In this document: positions 7,070 to 15,242 of the stretch, piece by piece
Position numbering within the stretch: the first letter of the stretch is position 1
Layout: the number at the start of each line of letters is the position of its first letter
Origin: an uncultured Mogibacterium sp.
GTDB taxonomy: Bacteria > Bacillota > Clostridia > Peptostreptococcales > Anaerovoracaceae
Direction: 5' to 3'
Assembly (NCBI RefSeq): GCF_938041965.1
Contig: NZ_CALISE010000014.1
Location: forward strand, 4,835 to 68,834
DNA length: 64,000 bases
Made by a program: the position numbers and the translations under genes
Notes under the pieces: generated by a model
The model's database searches: none
Seen by the model: the letters and a program-made list of their open reading frames with translations, nothing else
Told to the model about the DNA's origin: nothing

Positions 7070-8275
7070 TTATTCTTCCTCGGCTCTTAGAAGTGGCTCG
7101 TTATAACCGAGCATGTTGCAAGCGGTATCCTCTATGGCATCTGCCATAACTGCAGCATTTTCCAGGCTAGTAGCACAGAAAATCGGACCTCGATTCGCAA
7201 TCACGCATATATTGTTGTGTCTTAGCTCCTTGAGTATACTTTCGATGAAATCATGAGTATGTGGCTCGACGTGATCGCTTGCGCTGACATCGCCGAGTAG
7301 CTGGTGAAGAGCAGGGTCTGTGATTTTGAAACCAACCTGAGCAGCTGCAAATACGGAAAGCCCGTGTGAATGTGTACGGATTATCGCGTTCCAATCAGGG
7401 TGCTCTCTATAAATGGCAGCGTGCAAGTCAAATTCGCTTGAAGGCACGCGCTGTATGTGCTCAAATGATAGTGTGTTGATATCTATCTTGACGATGTCCT
7501 CGGCACGTATTTTGTTGTACTCCATAGCTGAAGGAGTGATCAGCATCTCGCGATCATTAAGCCTAACAGAGAGATTTCCCCATGAACCATGAAAGAGGCC
7601 TTTGTCCTTGAGCTTATTTGCATAGTCAATCATGTTGTTGCGCATATCGAGTTCATCTGTTGAGATATTTACGAAATCAACATGTTTCTCAGAATTGACA
7701 TTAGAATATAGGTGGTTATGCATCTGGCGAGTGCGCAGTGCCTCCTCGGCGGATAGATGCTTTATACCACCGATTTTATCGCTATACATCTCTGCCTCAA
7801 TACTCTTTTCAATAATCTTAACTATTGAAATCGCATCCTTCATATTGCTACTAGTGCTGAATATACCTTTGCCTCGAACTAGGCAGCCAGCCCTGTCTTT
7901 TAGTGCTGCCAGAAGTGATTTTGCTGTAGTGTCTTCAGCGATTTTTATATCAGTTCCAACTATGCCAGCGAGGTCGTAGAGCGCTGGTCTAAGCACATCT
8001 GCATCCTTGGAGAAAATTGCTGAAGGTTCCGTACATGCAAAGATCATGACGTTGATGTCCCTTCTAGTGCTCAGTATCTTGCCTGCATCACCGGAGCTCA
8101 TATCGAAAAGCTGCAGATCTGAATCCTTGATAGTATCAAGAACTAAGCCAGGTCTCGACATGAGATATGTTCCGTTATCAACCCTAGCGATGATTGATCC
8201 GTATGCCTTCGTATATCTATCTGTAAAGTCTGAGGCATACTTAACAATAAGTTCCCTCACTTGTAATTCGTTCAT
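7070..8275 (-). CDS. Tandem class II aldolase/adducin-family protein
   Basis: This 401-residue protein appears to hold two class II aldolase/adducin modules. The C-terminal half (from about residue 210) is well conserved: LFHGSWGNLSVR, TPSAMEYNKI, EFDLHAAIY, and the metal-ligand pair HSH with further His in EPHTHD. The N-terminal half has a related but degenerate pattern (AYGSIIARVDNGTYLMSRPG, LSTRRDINVMIFACTEPSAIF) and lacks the metal histidines. Classical members are about 210-230 residues and act on sugar phosphates such as fuculose- or ribulose-phosphate. The duplicated form suggests a structural or regulatory N-half. The substrate is unknown, and no sugar kinase lies nearby. Confidence 0.8.
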   Translation of the reverse strand: MNELQVRELIVKYASDFTDRYTKAYGSIIARVDNGTYLMSRPGLVLDTIKDSDLQLFDMSSGDAGKILSTRRDINVMIFACTEPSAIFSKDADVLRPALYDLAGIVGTDIKIAEDTTAKSLLAALKDRAGCLVRGKGIFSTSSNMKDAISIVKIIEKSIEAEMYSDKIGGIKHLSAEEALRTRQMHNHLYSNVNSEKHVDFVNISTDELDMRNNMIDYANKLKDKGLFHGSWGNLSVRLNDREMLITPSAMEYNKIRAEDIVKIDINTLSFEHIQRVPSSEFDLHAAIYREHPDWNAIIRTHSHGLSVFAAAQVGFKITDPALHQLLGDVSASDHVEPHTHDFIESILKELRHNNICVIANRGPIFCATSLENAAVMADAIEDTACNMLGYNEPLLRAEEE

Positions 8276-8533
8276 TTCATACCTCTCTATACTATTTGTA
8301 TTAGAGTAGTGCAGCTAGCTTGATAGCTCGAGCTACACTGATTATCTCTTTATTCCTAAATTTCCTAAATAAAATCCGCGATATAAGTATCCCGATAACT
8401 ATGTGAACACAAGTCGCATGTCCATCCTCATACAAGAGTGTCCAGCTTAAGATATGGATAAAATATATACATGCTATTACGTGTGAAATTATATCATCTA
8501 ATGTGATTTTGAATGTGGAGAGAGCAAGGAAAG
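8276..8533 (-). other. Intergenic stretch with a doubtful small membrane ORF
   Basis: Between two minus-strand genes there is an open minus-strand frame of 90 codons (8301-8573) that begins with GTG inside the glycosyltransferase gene. The product would be hydrophobic with a basic end (RILFRKFRNKE). It has no visible ribosome binding site and no family I recognise. It could be a decayed gene or chance; I do not call it a gene. Confidence 0.25.
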
Positions 8534-9823
8534 TTATACATATTTTATTATAGTTTCCGTGACTCCATCCCACGATGCGTTGCTCGTATCTGGATATATA
8601 TAATCTGGATCAAATCTCTTGCGATGTGCAAGTTCTAAAGCTGATATGAGACCATCCTTGAGCCGATCCTTAAATGCAGGGATTTCGGACTCAAATGGTT
8701 CGCCTGGAGTCCGCATCTTGGGCGGCTCTACCAAGACGGTATTGTCAGATAAAATCTTGCTGGCCAGCCAGCTCCGTATGCCCGGCAGGCTGGTGCAGAC
8801 GGGAATCGCGCCCGACGCCATCGCCTCTATTAGGACGAGGGGAAGGCCTTCATAGTATGAAGGGAGCACGAATATGTCGCTGGCTCTGAATGCAGAGGCG
8901 AGCTCGGTCTGGGATAGCATACCGAGGTAGCTGGCTCTAAATGGCAGGGCTTTGAGCTCGCCTGCGTCGCCAGCGCGGAGCGCTGGCTTCCCCGAGAGGA
9001 GGCGCGCGATTCCCTCATCCTGACAGCCACCGGCAAGCAGGAGCTCAAAAGCGGGAATTTCACTATCCTCATTCAGCTCAGCAAGGGCTTCTATAAGCGG
9101 AAAAATTCCCTTAGCCGTGCTGAGCTTGCCGGCATAGATGATTTTATACGGATCATCTGACCCTGGAGTTTCCATACCTTCATCTATATTAAATATCTGC
9201 GAGTTATATCCGGTGCCTATAACTTTGATCTTGCCTTCAGCTATGCCGTAAAGCTCGATAATCTGATTCTTCTGTTCTTCATGAAGAGCAAAGATTCCGT
9301 CAAGCTTCCTTATCCCAGAGGTGATAGAACCACGCCTAAACGGACAGTTCTGAAACTGCCTTATGTCGGAGCCATGCGAGATACCATAGATTTTGCCATG
9401 AAATGAATCTGGTGCAAACTCTTTGACCATATCAGGAAGCATGGAAGTGAGCAAGAATAGGTGATGGCATAGGATTACATCTGGATCGAGCTCTCTTATA
9501 GCTCTACCGGTAGCTTTTCCAAAAGCGCTATAAAGCATATCTGCCATATCATCAGTGAGGGAATTGTACAGCGTAGAAGGGTATGGCATAACATCTGACA
9601 TGCCAAGCACCTCAAACGGTAATTCTCCCCTAGAATCCTCGTGTGAATAATATACAGGGTAGGTGCGTACTGAAGGAGGAAATTCAAATAGATCCTCGTT
9701 ATATACACCGGCAACCACTGCCTGTCTGTGACCGGCTCTGTCAAAAGATTTGACGAGCTCCGTCAAGTATACGCCGCTACCGGTTGAGTGCGGCTTTTGA
9801 GTGCTAATACTTAATATTTTCAT
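8534..9823 (-). CDS. GT4-type glycosyltransferase
   Basis: This 429-residue protein has the GT-B fold pattern of glycosyltransferase family 4. The N-terminal acceptor domain starts MKILSISTQKPHSTGSGVYL with the Gly-rich loop. The C-terminal nucleotide-sugar domain has YAGKLSTAKGIFPLIEAL and the E-x7-E-like motif in PSYYEGLPLVLIEAMASG. It would transfer a sugar to a lipid, polysaccharide or other acceptor at the inner face of the membrane; no signal peptide is seen. A segment at about 8750-9020 is clearly GC-richer than the surroundings. It stands alone, without a polysaccharide cluster. Confidence 0.88.
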   Translation of the reverse strand: MKILSISTQKPHSTGSGVYLTELVKSFDRAGHRQAVVAGVYNEDLFEFPPSVRTYPVYYSHEDSRGELPFEVLGMSDVMPYPSTLYNSLTDDMADMLYSAFGKATGRAIRELDPDVILCHHLFLLTSMLPDMVKEFAPDSFHGKIYGISHGSDIRQFQNCPFRRGSITSGIRKLDGIFALHEEQKNQIIELYGIAEGKIKVIGTGYNSQIFNIDEGMETPGSDDPYKIIYAGKLSTAKGIFPLIEALAELNEDSEIPAFELLLAGGCQDEGIARLLSGKPALRAGDAGELKALPFRASYLGMLSQTELASAFRASDIFVLPSYYEGLPLVLIEAMASGAIPVCTSLPGIRSWLASKILSDNTVLVEPPKMRTPGEPFESEIPAFKDRLKDGLISALELAHRKRFDPDYIYPDTSNASWDGVTETIIKYV

Positions 9824-9897
9824 AATGTTTATATTGTCTTATAAGTAAATTGCGGTGTCAATATCAATTGAAGAACTTAAAATTCTATCAACCAATA

Positions 9898-9943
9898 TTT
9901 TCCGCATTGCGAATTTACTGCTCGAAATACGGAAAAAATTCGC
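9898..9943. promoter_or_regulatory. Nested inverted repeats upstream of the IclR-family gene
   Basis: TTTTCCG (9898-9904) pairs with CGGAAAA (9930-9936), and GCGAATTT (9909-9916) with AAATTCGC (9936-9943). They lie between the divergent glycosyltransferase and iclR-type genes, just ahead of the iclR promoter, where an autoregulatory operator would be expected. Confidence 0.45.
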
Positions 9944-9952
9944 CTGTTAATG

Positions 9953-9981
9953 TTGACTAACTTAATGCTAAAGAGTATATT
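9953..9981 (+). promoter_or_regulatory. Promoter of the IclR-family regulator gene
   Basis: TTGACT (9953-9958) and TATATT (9976-9981) are spaced 17 bases apart, 35 bases before the start codon. Confidence 0.65.
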
Positions 9982-10015
9982 TTGAATTGTAAAAAGGCAG
10001 TGAAAGGAAGACATC

Positions 10016-10756
10016 ATGGCAGAGCGCAATAGTTCACTTGAAAAAGCGTTAAAGGTGCTTGATTTATACCAATCCCAAAGCCGATTGACCTTGACGTCTA
10101 TAGCTCAGCAAACTGGACTTTCCAACGCTGCTATAAGCAGAATTCTCAATTCGCTTGAGGAGATGAAGTACATCTACAAGGATAAAATCGATGGTGGTTA
10201 TTATCTTACAGATAGAGTGTTCACCTTGAGTCGAAATACTAATATACAGAAGCAGATAGTCAATATGCTAGATGAACCGGTGGCCAGGCTATGTAGGAAA
10301 TGCGGTCTGGCGGTGACTGTATCGGTGCGTGAAGGGCTAAAGTCATATATAGCGATTCGTAAGAATCCATATACTGGCGTTGCCGTAGTGGTTAGCTCTG
10401 AGGAGATGATGAGTCTAAACTTGACAGCGGCAGGGAAAGTACTCACTGCATTTTCCGGTGAATCGGATAAATTAGCCGAAGAGATTGATTACGTAAGGCT
10501 CACACACAAGAGTATCGTGGATAAAGACGAGTATAAAACACTCCTCGAAGAGGTTAAGGAAAGCAGACTCGCCTATGATATGGAAGAAGTCACAGAGGGA
10601 CTTGTATGTGTAGCGGCGCCTGTACTTTCGACGGATGGAACAGCAATCTGCGCAATCAGTGTCAGCGGTTACAAAGAGCGGATGGTCAGAAGCCTTTACT
10701 CCGTAATCCCAAGGCTGCAGGATACAGCTTCTGAATGCGAGAATTTATTTAGATAG
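10016..10756 (+). CDS. IclR-family transcriptional regulator
   Basis: This 246-residue protein has the IclR design: an N-terminal winged helix-turn-helix (about 5-65, ALKVLDLYQ...LTLTSIAQQTGLSNAAISRI) and a C-terminal effector domain (about 80-246) with the family-typical LTAAGKVLTAF and GLVCVAAPVLSTDG. IclR proteins usually control adjacent catabolic genes in response to a carboxylic acid ligand. The downstream operon encodes a 2-oxoacid:ferredoxin oxidoreductase, so a 2-oxoacid or derived organic acid is a reasonable effector. Dyads upstream of its promoter may be its operator. Confidence 0.9.
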   Translation: MAERNSSLEKALKVLDLYQSQSRLTLTSIAQQTGLSNAAISRILNSLEEMKYIYKDKIDGGYYLTDRVFTLSRNTNIQKQIVNMLDEPVARLCRKCGLAVTVSVREGLKSYIAIRKNPYTGVAVVVSSEEMMSLNLTAAGKVLTAFSGESDKLAEEIDYVRLTHKSIVDKDEYKTLLEEVKESRLAYDMEEVTEGLVCVAAPVLSTDGTAICAISVSGYKERMVRSLYSVIPRLQDTASECENLFR

Positions 10757-10774
10757 TTAAAACTGATTTGCTTT

Positions 10775-10807
10775 ACACAATATCGACTTTTTCTTGTGAC
10801 ATTGTGT
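10775..10807. promoter_or_regulatory. Inverted repeat ahead of the P-loop ATPase gene
   Basis: ACACAAT (10775-10781) and ATTGTGT (10801-10807) are reverse complements 19 bases apart, in the short gap between the iclR-type gene and the ATPase gene. It may be an operator or a long hairpin; no T-run follows. Confidence 0.35.
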
Positions 10808-10835
10808 GAAAGAAGTTTTTAGATGAGGTAGTAGG

Positions 10836-11543
10836 ATGAGTATTTTCTACGAGATGGATAAGGATTTCGGAGATCTCCTCAAAGAGAAAAAGAATTTTCT
10901 CTTTATAGGAGAGGCTGGAAGCGGTAAGAGTGAGATTGTTCTCAATGTTGCAGCAAAGCTTGCTGAACAGACTGGTGCAAAGGTTCAGGTATTCGATATG
11001 GACCAGAGTAAACCGCTATACCGCTCTAGAGATATGAAGGATGCATTCGCCCAGAAGGGTGTGGAGATAAATTATCAGCTGCAATTTCTCGATGCACCGA
11101 CTGTAGTCGGTGGCGTTGCTGAATCACTTATGAACAAGGACGTGTATACAGTCCTTGATATCGGCGGTGGTCACAATGCATCGAGAGTTGTAGGAGTGTA
11201 CGCACACTTGCTAAAGGATGACGATACAGTTCCGGTCTACGTCATCAATCCGTACAGACCTTGGACGAAGAGTCTAAAGGCGATTGATGAGACTATGAGC
11301 GATATCGTAACTGCGGCTAGGTTGAATCGCATCTATATTCTTGGTAACCCTAACCTAGGTTACCAGACGAGTGCAGAAGAATTCATGGAAGGACTTGCTA
11401 GGCTCGACGAGATGCTCGACGGAATAGTTACCGTCGGCAGTTTCGTTGTGAGGGATGAGATATATGACGAAGTCAAGAATATGACCGACAGACATCTATT
11501 CCCCGTCGAGTTGTTCCTGACGTATTCGTGGGTTGATCGCTAA
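10836..11543 (+). CDS. MinD/CooC-like P-loop ATPase linked to a 2-oxoacid oxidoreductase
   Basis: This 235-residue soluble protein has a Walker A (FIGEAGSGKSEIVLN, residues about 23-37) and features of the MinD/ParA/CooC class: VFDMDQSKPLYRSRD after the first beta-strands and VLDIGGGHNASRVVG as the Walker B-like strand. It directly precedes the four genes of a 2-oxoacid:ferredoxin oxidoreductase, 27 bases ahead of the ferredoxin subunit. CooC-like ATPases insert metals or mature enzymes, so a maturation or gating role for this oxidoreductase is possible, but this is inference from context. It lacks any membrane segment. I do not know a named family for it. Confidence 0.72.
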   Translation: MSIFYEMDKDFGDLLKEKKNFLFIGEAGSGKSEIVLNVAAKLAEQTGAKVQVFDMDQSKPLYRSRDMKDAFAQKGVEINYQLQFLDAPTVVGGVAESLMNKDVYTVLDIGGGHNASRVVGVYAHLLKDDDTVPVYVINPYRPWTKSLKAIDETMSDIVTAARLNRIYILGNPNLGYQTSAEEFMEGLARLDEMLDGIVTVGSFVVRDEIYDEVKNMTDRHLFPVELFLTYSWVDR

Positions 11544-11570
11544 AACATTTTATTTAAGGAGGTAATGTTG

Positions 11571-11783
11571 ATGGCTAAAGGTAGAGTTGAAATCAATGCT
11601 GAAGCTTGCAAATCTTGCCAGTATTGCGTGATTTCATGTCCAAAGAAAGTCCTCGTTATCGGTGAGAATGTTAACTCAAAGGGTTACCCTTATTCAGTTG
11701 CAGCTACACCAGAGGATTGCATCGGTTGCGCAATGTGCGCACAGATATGTCCAGAGGACTGTATTGAGGTTTGGAGAGATTAG
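11571..11783 (+). CDS. 2-oxoacid:ferredoxin oxidoreductase, ferredoxin (delta) subunit
   Basis: This 70-residue 2[4Fe-4S] protein has two Cys clusters: CKSCQYCVISCPKK near the N-terminus and CIGCAMCAQICPED near the C-terminus. It passes electrons from the thiamine-dependent catalytic subunits to free ferredoxin. ATG 11571 is preferred because AAGGAGG lies 8 bases upstream; an ATG six bases earlier would be too close. Gene order delta-alpha-beta-gamma is typical for KOR/VOR-type enzymes. Confidence 0.9.
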   Translation: MAKGRVEINAEACKSCQYCVISCPKKVLVIGENVNSKGYPYSVAATPEDCIGCAMCAQICPEDCIEVWRD

Positions 11784-11797
11784 TAAGGAGGAGCAAT

Positions 11798-12877
11798 ATG
11801 GCAGAACGTGTATTTATGAAAGGCTGCGAAGCGATTGCAGAGGCAGCTGTAAGAGCAGGATGTCGTTTCTTTGCTGGTTATCCAATCACACCACAGAACG
11901 AAATTCCTGAGTATATGGCAAGAAGAATGCCAGAAGTAGGTGGAAGCTTTGTACAGGGTGAATCCGAGGTTGCATCTGTAAATATGCTTTACGGTGCTGT
12001 TTCGACTGGAATCAGAGCGATGAGCTCTTCGTCCAGCTGCGGAATTAGCTTGTACTCAGAGGGTATCTCCTTCTGCGCATCAGCTAGACTACCAGCAGTA
12101 TATGTAAACGTGCAGAGAGGTGGTCCTGGAATCGGTGCTATCCAGCCAGCTCAGCAGGATTACCTTCAGGCAACAAAGGCTTCTGGTAATGGTGGTTTCA
12201 GAATGATCGTACTCGCTCCAGCAACTGTTCAGGAGTGCGTAGATATGGTATATAAGGCATTTGACTATGCTGAGAGAGATCAGAATCCTGTACTCATCCT
12301 CACAGATGGAGTTATGGGAACAATCATGGAGCCAGTGGTTCTTCCTCCAATGAAGACACCAGAAGAAATTGCAGAACTGAGAGATGCATTCAACTACAGA
12401 GCTATCGTAGGTCACCCAGTAGGTGAGAACGCATTCTGTAGACCTGGTTCTGTTGGAACAGGACAGGAAGCTGTTAATATCGAAGCAGATAAGCTCTACA
12501 GAACTTGGGATAAGGACGTTGAGTACGAGGAGCTTGAGACAGAGGATGCTGAGATCATCATCGCAGCATACGGAATCTCCGCTCGTATCGGAAAGGTTGT
12601 CGTAAGAGAGCTAAGAAAAGAAGGAGTTAAGATTGGTATGATAAGACCTATCAAGCTTTCTCCGTTCCCATATGAAGCATTTGAGAACCTAGACTTCAAC
12701 AGAGTAAAGGGTATTCTCGATGTTGAGATGTCCATTCCTGCTCAGATGAGATGGGATGTGGATCATGCAGTTAAGGGCAGAACAGTTATCAAGGAGTGCC
12801 TAAGATCCGGTGGTCAGCTTCTGACTAATGATCAGGTAATGGAAGCTGCTCGTGAACTGATTAAGGAGGTACTATAG
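11798..12877 (+). CDS. vorB: 2-oxoacid:ferredoxin oxidoreductase alpha subunit (VorB-like)
   Basis: This 359-residue protein is the pyrimidine-binding chain of a KOR/VOR-type enzyme that decarboxylates 2-oxoacids to acyl-CoA and reduces ferredoxin. It starts with KGCEAIAEAAVRAGCRFFAGYPITP, followed by GESEVASVNMLYGA (the region of the catalytic Glu contacting thiamine) and MSSSSSCGISLYSEGI, all typical of the family. An AAGGAGG site places the start at 11798. The closest named type is the branched-chain 2-oxoacid enzyme subunit VorB, but 2-oxoglutarate is not excluded. The reaction links amino-acid fermentation to reduced ferredoxin. Confidence 0.88.
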   Translation: MAERVFMKGCEAIAEAAVRAGCRFFAGYPITPQNEIPEYMARRMPEVGGSFVQGESEVASVNMLYGAVSTGIRAMSSSSSCGISLYSEGISFCASARLPAVYVNVQRGGPGIGAIQPAQQDYLQATKASGNGGFRMIVLAPATVQECVDMVYKAFDYAERDQNPVLILTDGVMGTIMEPVVLPPMKTPEEIAELRDAFNYRAIVGHPVGENAFCRPGSVGTGQEAVNIEADKLYRTWDKDVEYEELETEDAEIIIAAYGISARIGKVVVRELRKEGVKIGMIRPIKLSPFPYEAFENLDFNRVKGILDVEMSIPAQMRWDVDHAVKGRTVIKECLRSGGQLLTNDQVMEAARELIKEVL

Positions 12878-13630
12878 ATGGCAAAAGTTTATTCAAGAAC
12901 TAAGGGAATTCTTCCTGATACAGTATCCGGATTTTGTCCAGGATGCATGCACGGTACAGTGCATAAGCTAATCGGTGAAGCGGCAGAAGAACTAGGCAAG
13001 CTCGATAAGCTCGTTAGAGTTGAGGGTGTAGGCTGCTGCGGACTCGGTCAGTTCTACGTTGCTCACGATGCTACTATCGCTGCTCACGGAAGAGCTTGTG
13101 CTGTAGCTACAGGAATCAAGAGATCGTCCCCTGATTCACTTGTATACACATATCAGGGCGATGGAGACCTTGCTTCCATCGGACTTGCAGAGACTATGTC
13201 AGCTGCTAACAGAGGAGAGAACTTTACAGTAATCTTCGTTAACAACGGAATTTACGGTATGACTGGTGGTCAGATGGCGCCAACAACTCTTATCGGCATG
13301 AACTCCACAACTACACCAGAGGGCAGAGAGCCGGATCTTCACGGATATCCAATGCACATCGTTGAAATTCTCAACCAGCTAACAGCTCCTTACTATCTAG
13401 AAAGAGTTTCTTGTAACACTCCTCAGAACGTGATCAAGGCTCGTAAGGCAATTAAGAAGGCATTCCAGTATCAGCTCGAGGGCAAGGGATTCTCACTTGT
13501 AGAGATCGTTACATCTTGTCCAACAAACTGGGGAATGAGCACACTTGATTCGCTGAAGTTCCTCGAGAAGGATATGTTTGATGAGTACCCTCTAGGTCTC
13601 GTTAGAGACAAGGGCTCAGAAGCTAAATAG
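12878..13630 (+). CDS. 2-oxoacid:ferredoxin oxidoreductase beta subunit (thiamine diphosphate-binding)
   Basis: This 250-residue chain carries the thiamine diphosphate/Mg site: YTYQGDGDLASIGLAE and NNGIYGMTGGQMAPTT together form the GDG...N motif of the family. An N-terminal CPGCMHG and the GCCGLGQF segment are also typical. It pairs with the alpha subunit to build the active site. Its ATG directly follows the alpha stop, with the ribosome binding site (AAGGAGGT) inside the alpha gene, which indicates tight coupling. Confidence 0.9.
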   Translation: MAKVYSRTKGILPDTVSGFCPGCMHGTVHKLIGEAAEELGKLDKLVRVEGVGCCGLGQFYVAHDATIAAHGRACAVATGIKRSSPDSLVYTYQGDGDLASIGLAETMSAANRGENFTVIFVNNGIYGMTGGQMAPTTLIGMNSTTTPEGREPDLHGYPMHIVEILNQLTAPYYLERVSCNTPQNVIKARKAIKKAFQYQLEGKGFSLVEIVTSCPTNWGMSTLDSLKFLEKDMFDEYPLGLVRDKGSEAK

Positions 13631-13641
13631 GGAGGTTTAGA

Positions 13642-14190
13642 ATGGAAAGAAATTTGATGATTGCCGGATTCGGCGGACAGGGTGTAATGACCATGGGAAA
13701 GCTTCTTTCGGAAGCTACATGTCAGTCAACAGACCTTAACGTAACATTCTTCCCTTCTTATGGCGCAGCTATGAGAGGTGGTACAGCAAACTGCTACGTT
13801 GTAATTTCTGATGATGAAATCGGTGCACCTGTATCTAACAGTGTAGATGACCTTGTTGTAATGAATGGACCTTCACTACACAAGTTCCTTCCAACTCTTA
13901 AGAAGGGTGGTACATTGTTCATTAACAGCTCAATCGTAAAGGATCCAATTGATAGAGATGACATCACTGTGGTATCTGTTCCAGTTACAGAGATGGCTCT
14001 CGAGATGGGTAACCCAAGAGTTCTTAACATCATTATGCTTGGAGCTTACATCGGATACTCTAATGCAGTACCTGAGCAGGTTATTTATGATGGAATTCAC
14101 CACAAGTTTGAGCACAAGCCAAAGGTAATTCCACTAAATGATAAGGCTTTCAAGACAGGTCTTGATATTGGTGCTGAGGCTAGACAGTAA
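13642..14190 (+). CDS. 2-oxoacid:ferredoxin oxidoreductase gamma subunit
   Basis: This 182-residue protein is the gamma chain, the smaller structural and CoA-associated subunit. Family features are MIAGFGGQGVMTMGKLLSEA at the start and the FFPSYGAAMRGGTANCYV region. It begins 11 bases after the beta subunit with GGGAGG before the ATG, and a strong terminator follows at 14243. All four subunits are present and intact, so the enzyme should be functional. Confidence 0.9.
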   Translation: MERNLMIAGFGGQGVMTMGKLLSEATCQSTDLNVTFFPSYGAAMRGGTANCYVVISDDEIGAPVSNSVDDLVVMNGPSLHKFLPTLKKGGTLFINSSIVKDPIDRDDITVVSVPVTEMALEMGNPRVLNIIMLGAYIGYSNAVPEQVIYDGIHHKFEHKPKVIPLNDKAFKTGLDIGAEARQ

Positions 14191-14242
14191 TGGCATACGC
14201 TAGGTAATGGGCGTATATTGATAATCCATAAAGTATGAGGAG

Positions 14243-14277
14243 AGATGGCTGAATTTCAGCCATCTTTTCTTTTTTTG
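14243..14277 (+). terminator. Strong Rho-independent terminator of the oxidoreductase operon
   Basis: A 10-bp perfect stem (AGATGGCTGA 14243-14252 with 14256-14265) is followed by TTTCTTTTTTT. It separates the oxidoreductase operon from the fatty acid operon. Confidence 0.88.
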
Positions 14278-14366
14278 AAAAAAATTAAAATTTTAATCTG
14301 AAGCTTCTTAGCGTTGAAATTCAGCTATTTTTAAAGCAAAAAAAGAATTGCACACAAAACTTTCAC

Positions 14367-14395
14367 TTGACGAAAGCAGCTGAGGCAAATAAAAT
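14367..14395 (+). promoter_or_regulatory. Promoter of the fatty acid synthesis operon
   Basis: TTGACG (14367-14372) and TAAAAT (14390-14395) are spaced 17 bases apart. CTTTC and GAAAG flank the -35 as a small dyad. The start point would be near 14402, about 75 bases before acpP. Confidence 0.7.
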
Positions 14396-14410
14396 AGTAA
14401 AAAAATAATA

Positions 14411-14440
14411 GATAAAATTATTTAACTAAATTATTTTATC
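14411..14440. promoter_or_regulatory. Candidate operator in the fatty acid operon leader
   Basis: GATAAAATTATTTA (14411-14424) and TAAATTATTTTATC (14427-14440) are reverse complements with one mismatch and a 2-base centre. The site lies about 10 bases after the predicted start point, where a bound repressor would block transcription. The MarR-family regulator encoded in the operon (23551-24012) is the obvious candidate. Confidence 0.55.
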
Positions 14441-14475
14441 AAATACAGAGATTAAAAGAAAAAGGAGTAAATGAT

Positions 14476-14703
14476 ATGACTTTTGAACAGCTAAAGGAAC
14501 TAATTTGTGAGAATTTTGGTGTTAGTGAGGATAAGGTAACTGAGACCGCAGATCTTCAGGAGGATTTAAAGCTTGATTCATTAGATGCTGTAGAGCTTTC
14601 GATGATGATGGAAGAAGCTCACGGAGTTTCAATTCCAGAGGAGAAATTCCCAGAGTGCAAGACTATTGCAGATGTACTGAAGTTCGCAAATGGTGGTAAC
14701 TAA
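14476..14703 (+). CDS. acpP: Acyl carrier protein
   Basis: This 75-residue acidic protein carries the DSLDAVEL motif, with Ser35 as the phosphopantetheine attachment site. It shuttles growing acyl chains between the Fab enzymes encoded downstream. AAAGGAG precedes the ATG. A second ACP gene exists at 44872; this one heads the fatty acid operon and is therefore the likely synthesis ACP. Confidence 0.95.
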   Translation: MTFEQLKELICENFGVSEDKVTETADLQEDLKLDSLDAVELSMMMEEAHGVSIPEEKFPECKTIADVLKFANGGN

Positions 14704-14705
14704 TT

Positions 14706-15242
14706 ATGGAAAAGTATTTGGAGCTAACCGAGAGGCTAGTTGGCGTGTTCGACCGTAGTAGTAGTGACTATTTAGAAATTAAGATATCGGACTACGCTTT
14801 AACTCTTAAGAAAGGTTCGTCTGTATGTGCAGTACCATCAGTGCCAGTGACCGAAGTAGTAGCACCTGCAGTATCCCTGCAGCCTATCGCTCCTGCTTCG
14901 TCATCGGCTGTGCAGACAAGAGCCGTAGCAGAGGCTAATGATGTGTCTAACTTAGAAGCATCAGTGCCTGCTAAGGAGGTAGCTACAGCCTCTCTTAATA
15001 CAGAAGTTGTAAAATCACCGATTGTAGGAGTGTTCTACGCAGCAAAAGATCCTAGTTCACCTCCGTTCGTAAAGGTCGGAGATACTGTGAAGAAAGGTGA
15101 TGTGCTCTGCATCCTGGAATCGATGAAGATGATGAATGAGATTAGATCTGATTATGATGGTGTAATCAAAGAGATTAAGTGCAAGAACGAAGAACTTGTG
15201 GAGTTTGATCAGGTTATGTTTGTGCTGGAGAAGGGTGAATGA
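14706..15242 (+). CDS. accB: Acetyl-CoA carboxylase biotin carboxyl carrier protein
   Basis: This 178-residue protein has three parts: an N-terminal oligomerisation segment (about 1-50), a Pro/Ala/Val-rich linker (about 50-100) and a biotinyl domain with ESMKMMNEI, whose Lys between the two Met residues is biotinylated. It carries carboxylated biotin between AccC and AccDA to make malonyl-CoA. It begins 2 bases after acpP and overlaps accC by four bases. The biotin ligase that would modify it is encoded at the end of the same operon. Confidence 0.95.
   Translation: MEKYLELTERLVGVFDRSSSDYLEIKISDYALTLKKGSSVCAVPSVPVTEVVAPAVSLQPIAPASSSAVQTRAVAEANDVSNLEASVPAKEVATASLNTEVVKSPIVGVFYAAKDPSSPPFVKVGDTVKKGDVLCILESMKMMNEIRSDYDGVIKEIKCKNEELVEFDQVMFVLEKGE

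Noticed and set aside
8301..8573. 90-codon minus-strand frame for a hydrophobic protein
   Set aside because: It starts with GTG inside the glycosyltransferase gene with no ribosome binding site and no recognisable family. It is kept only as a doubtful note.
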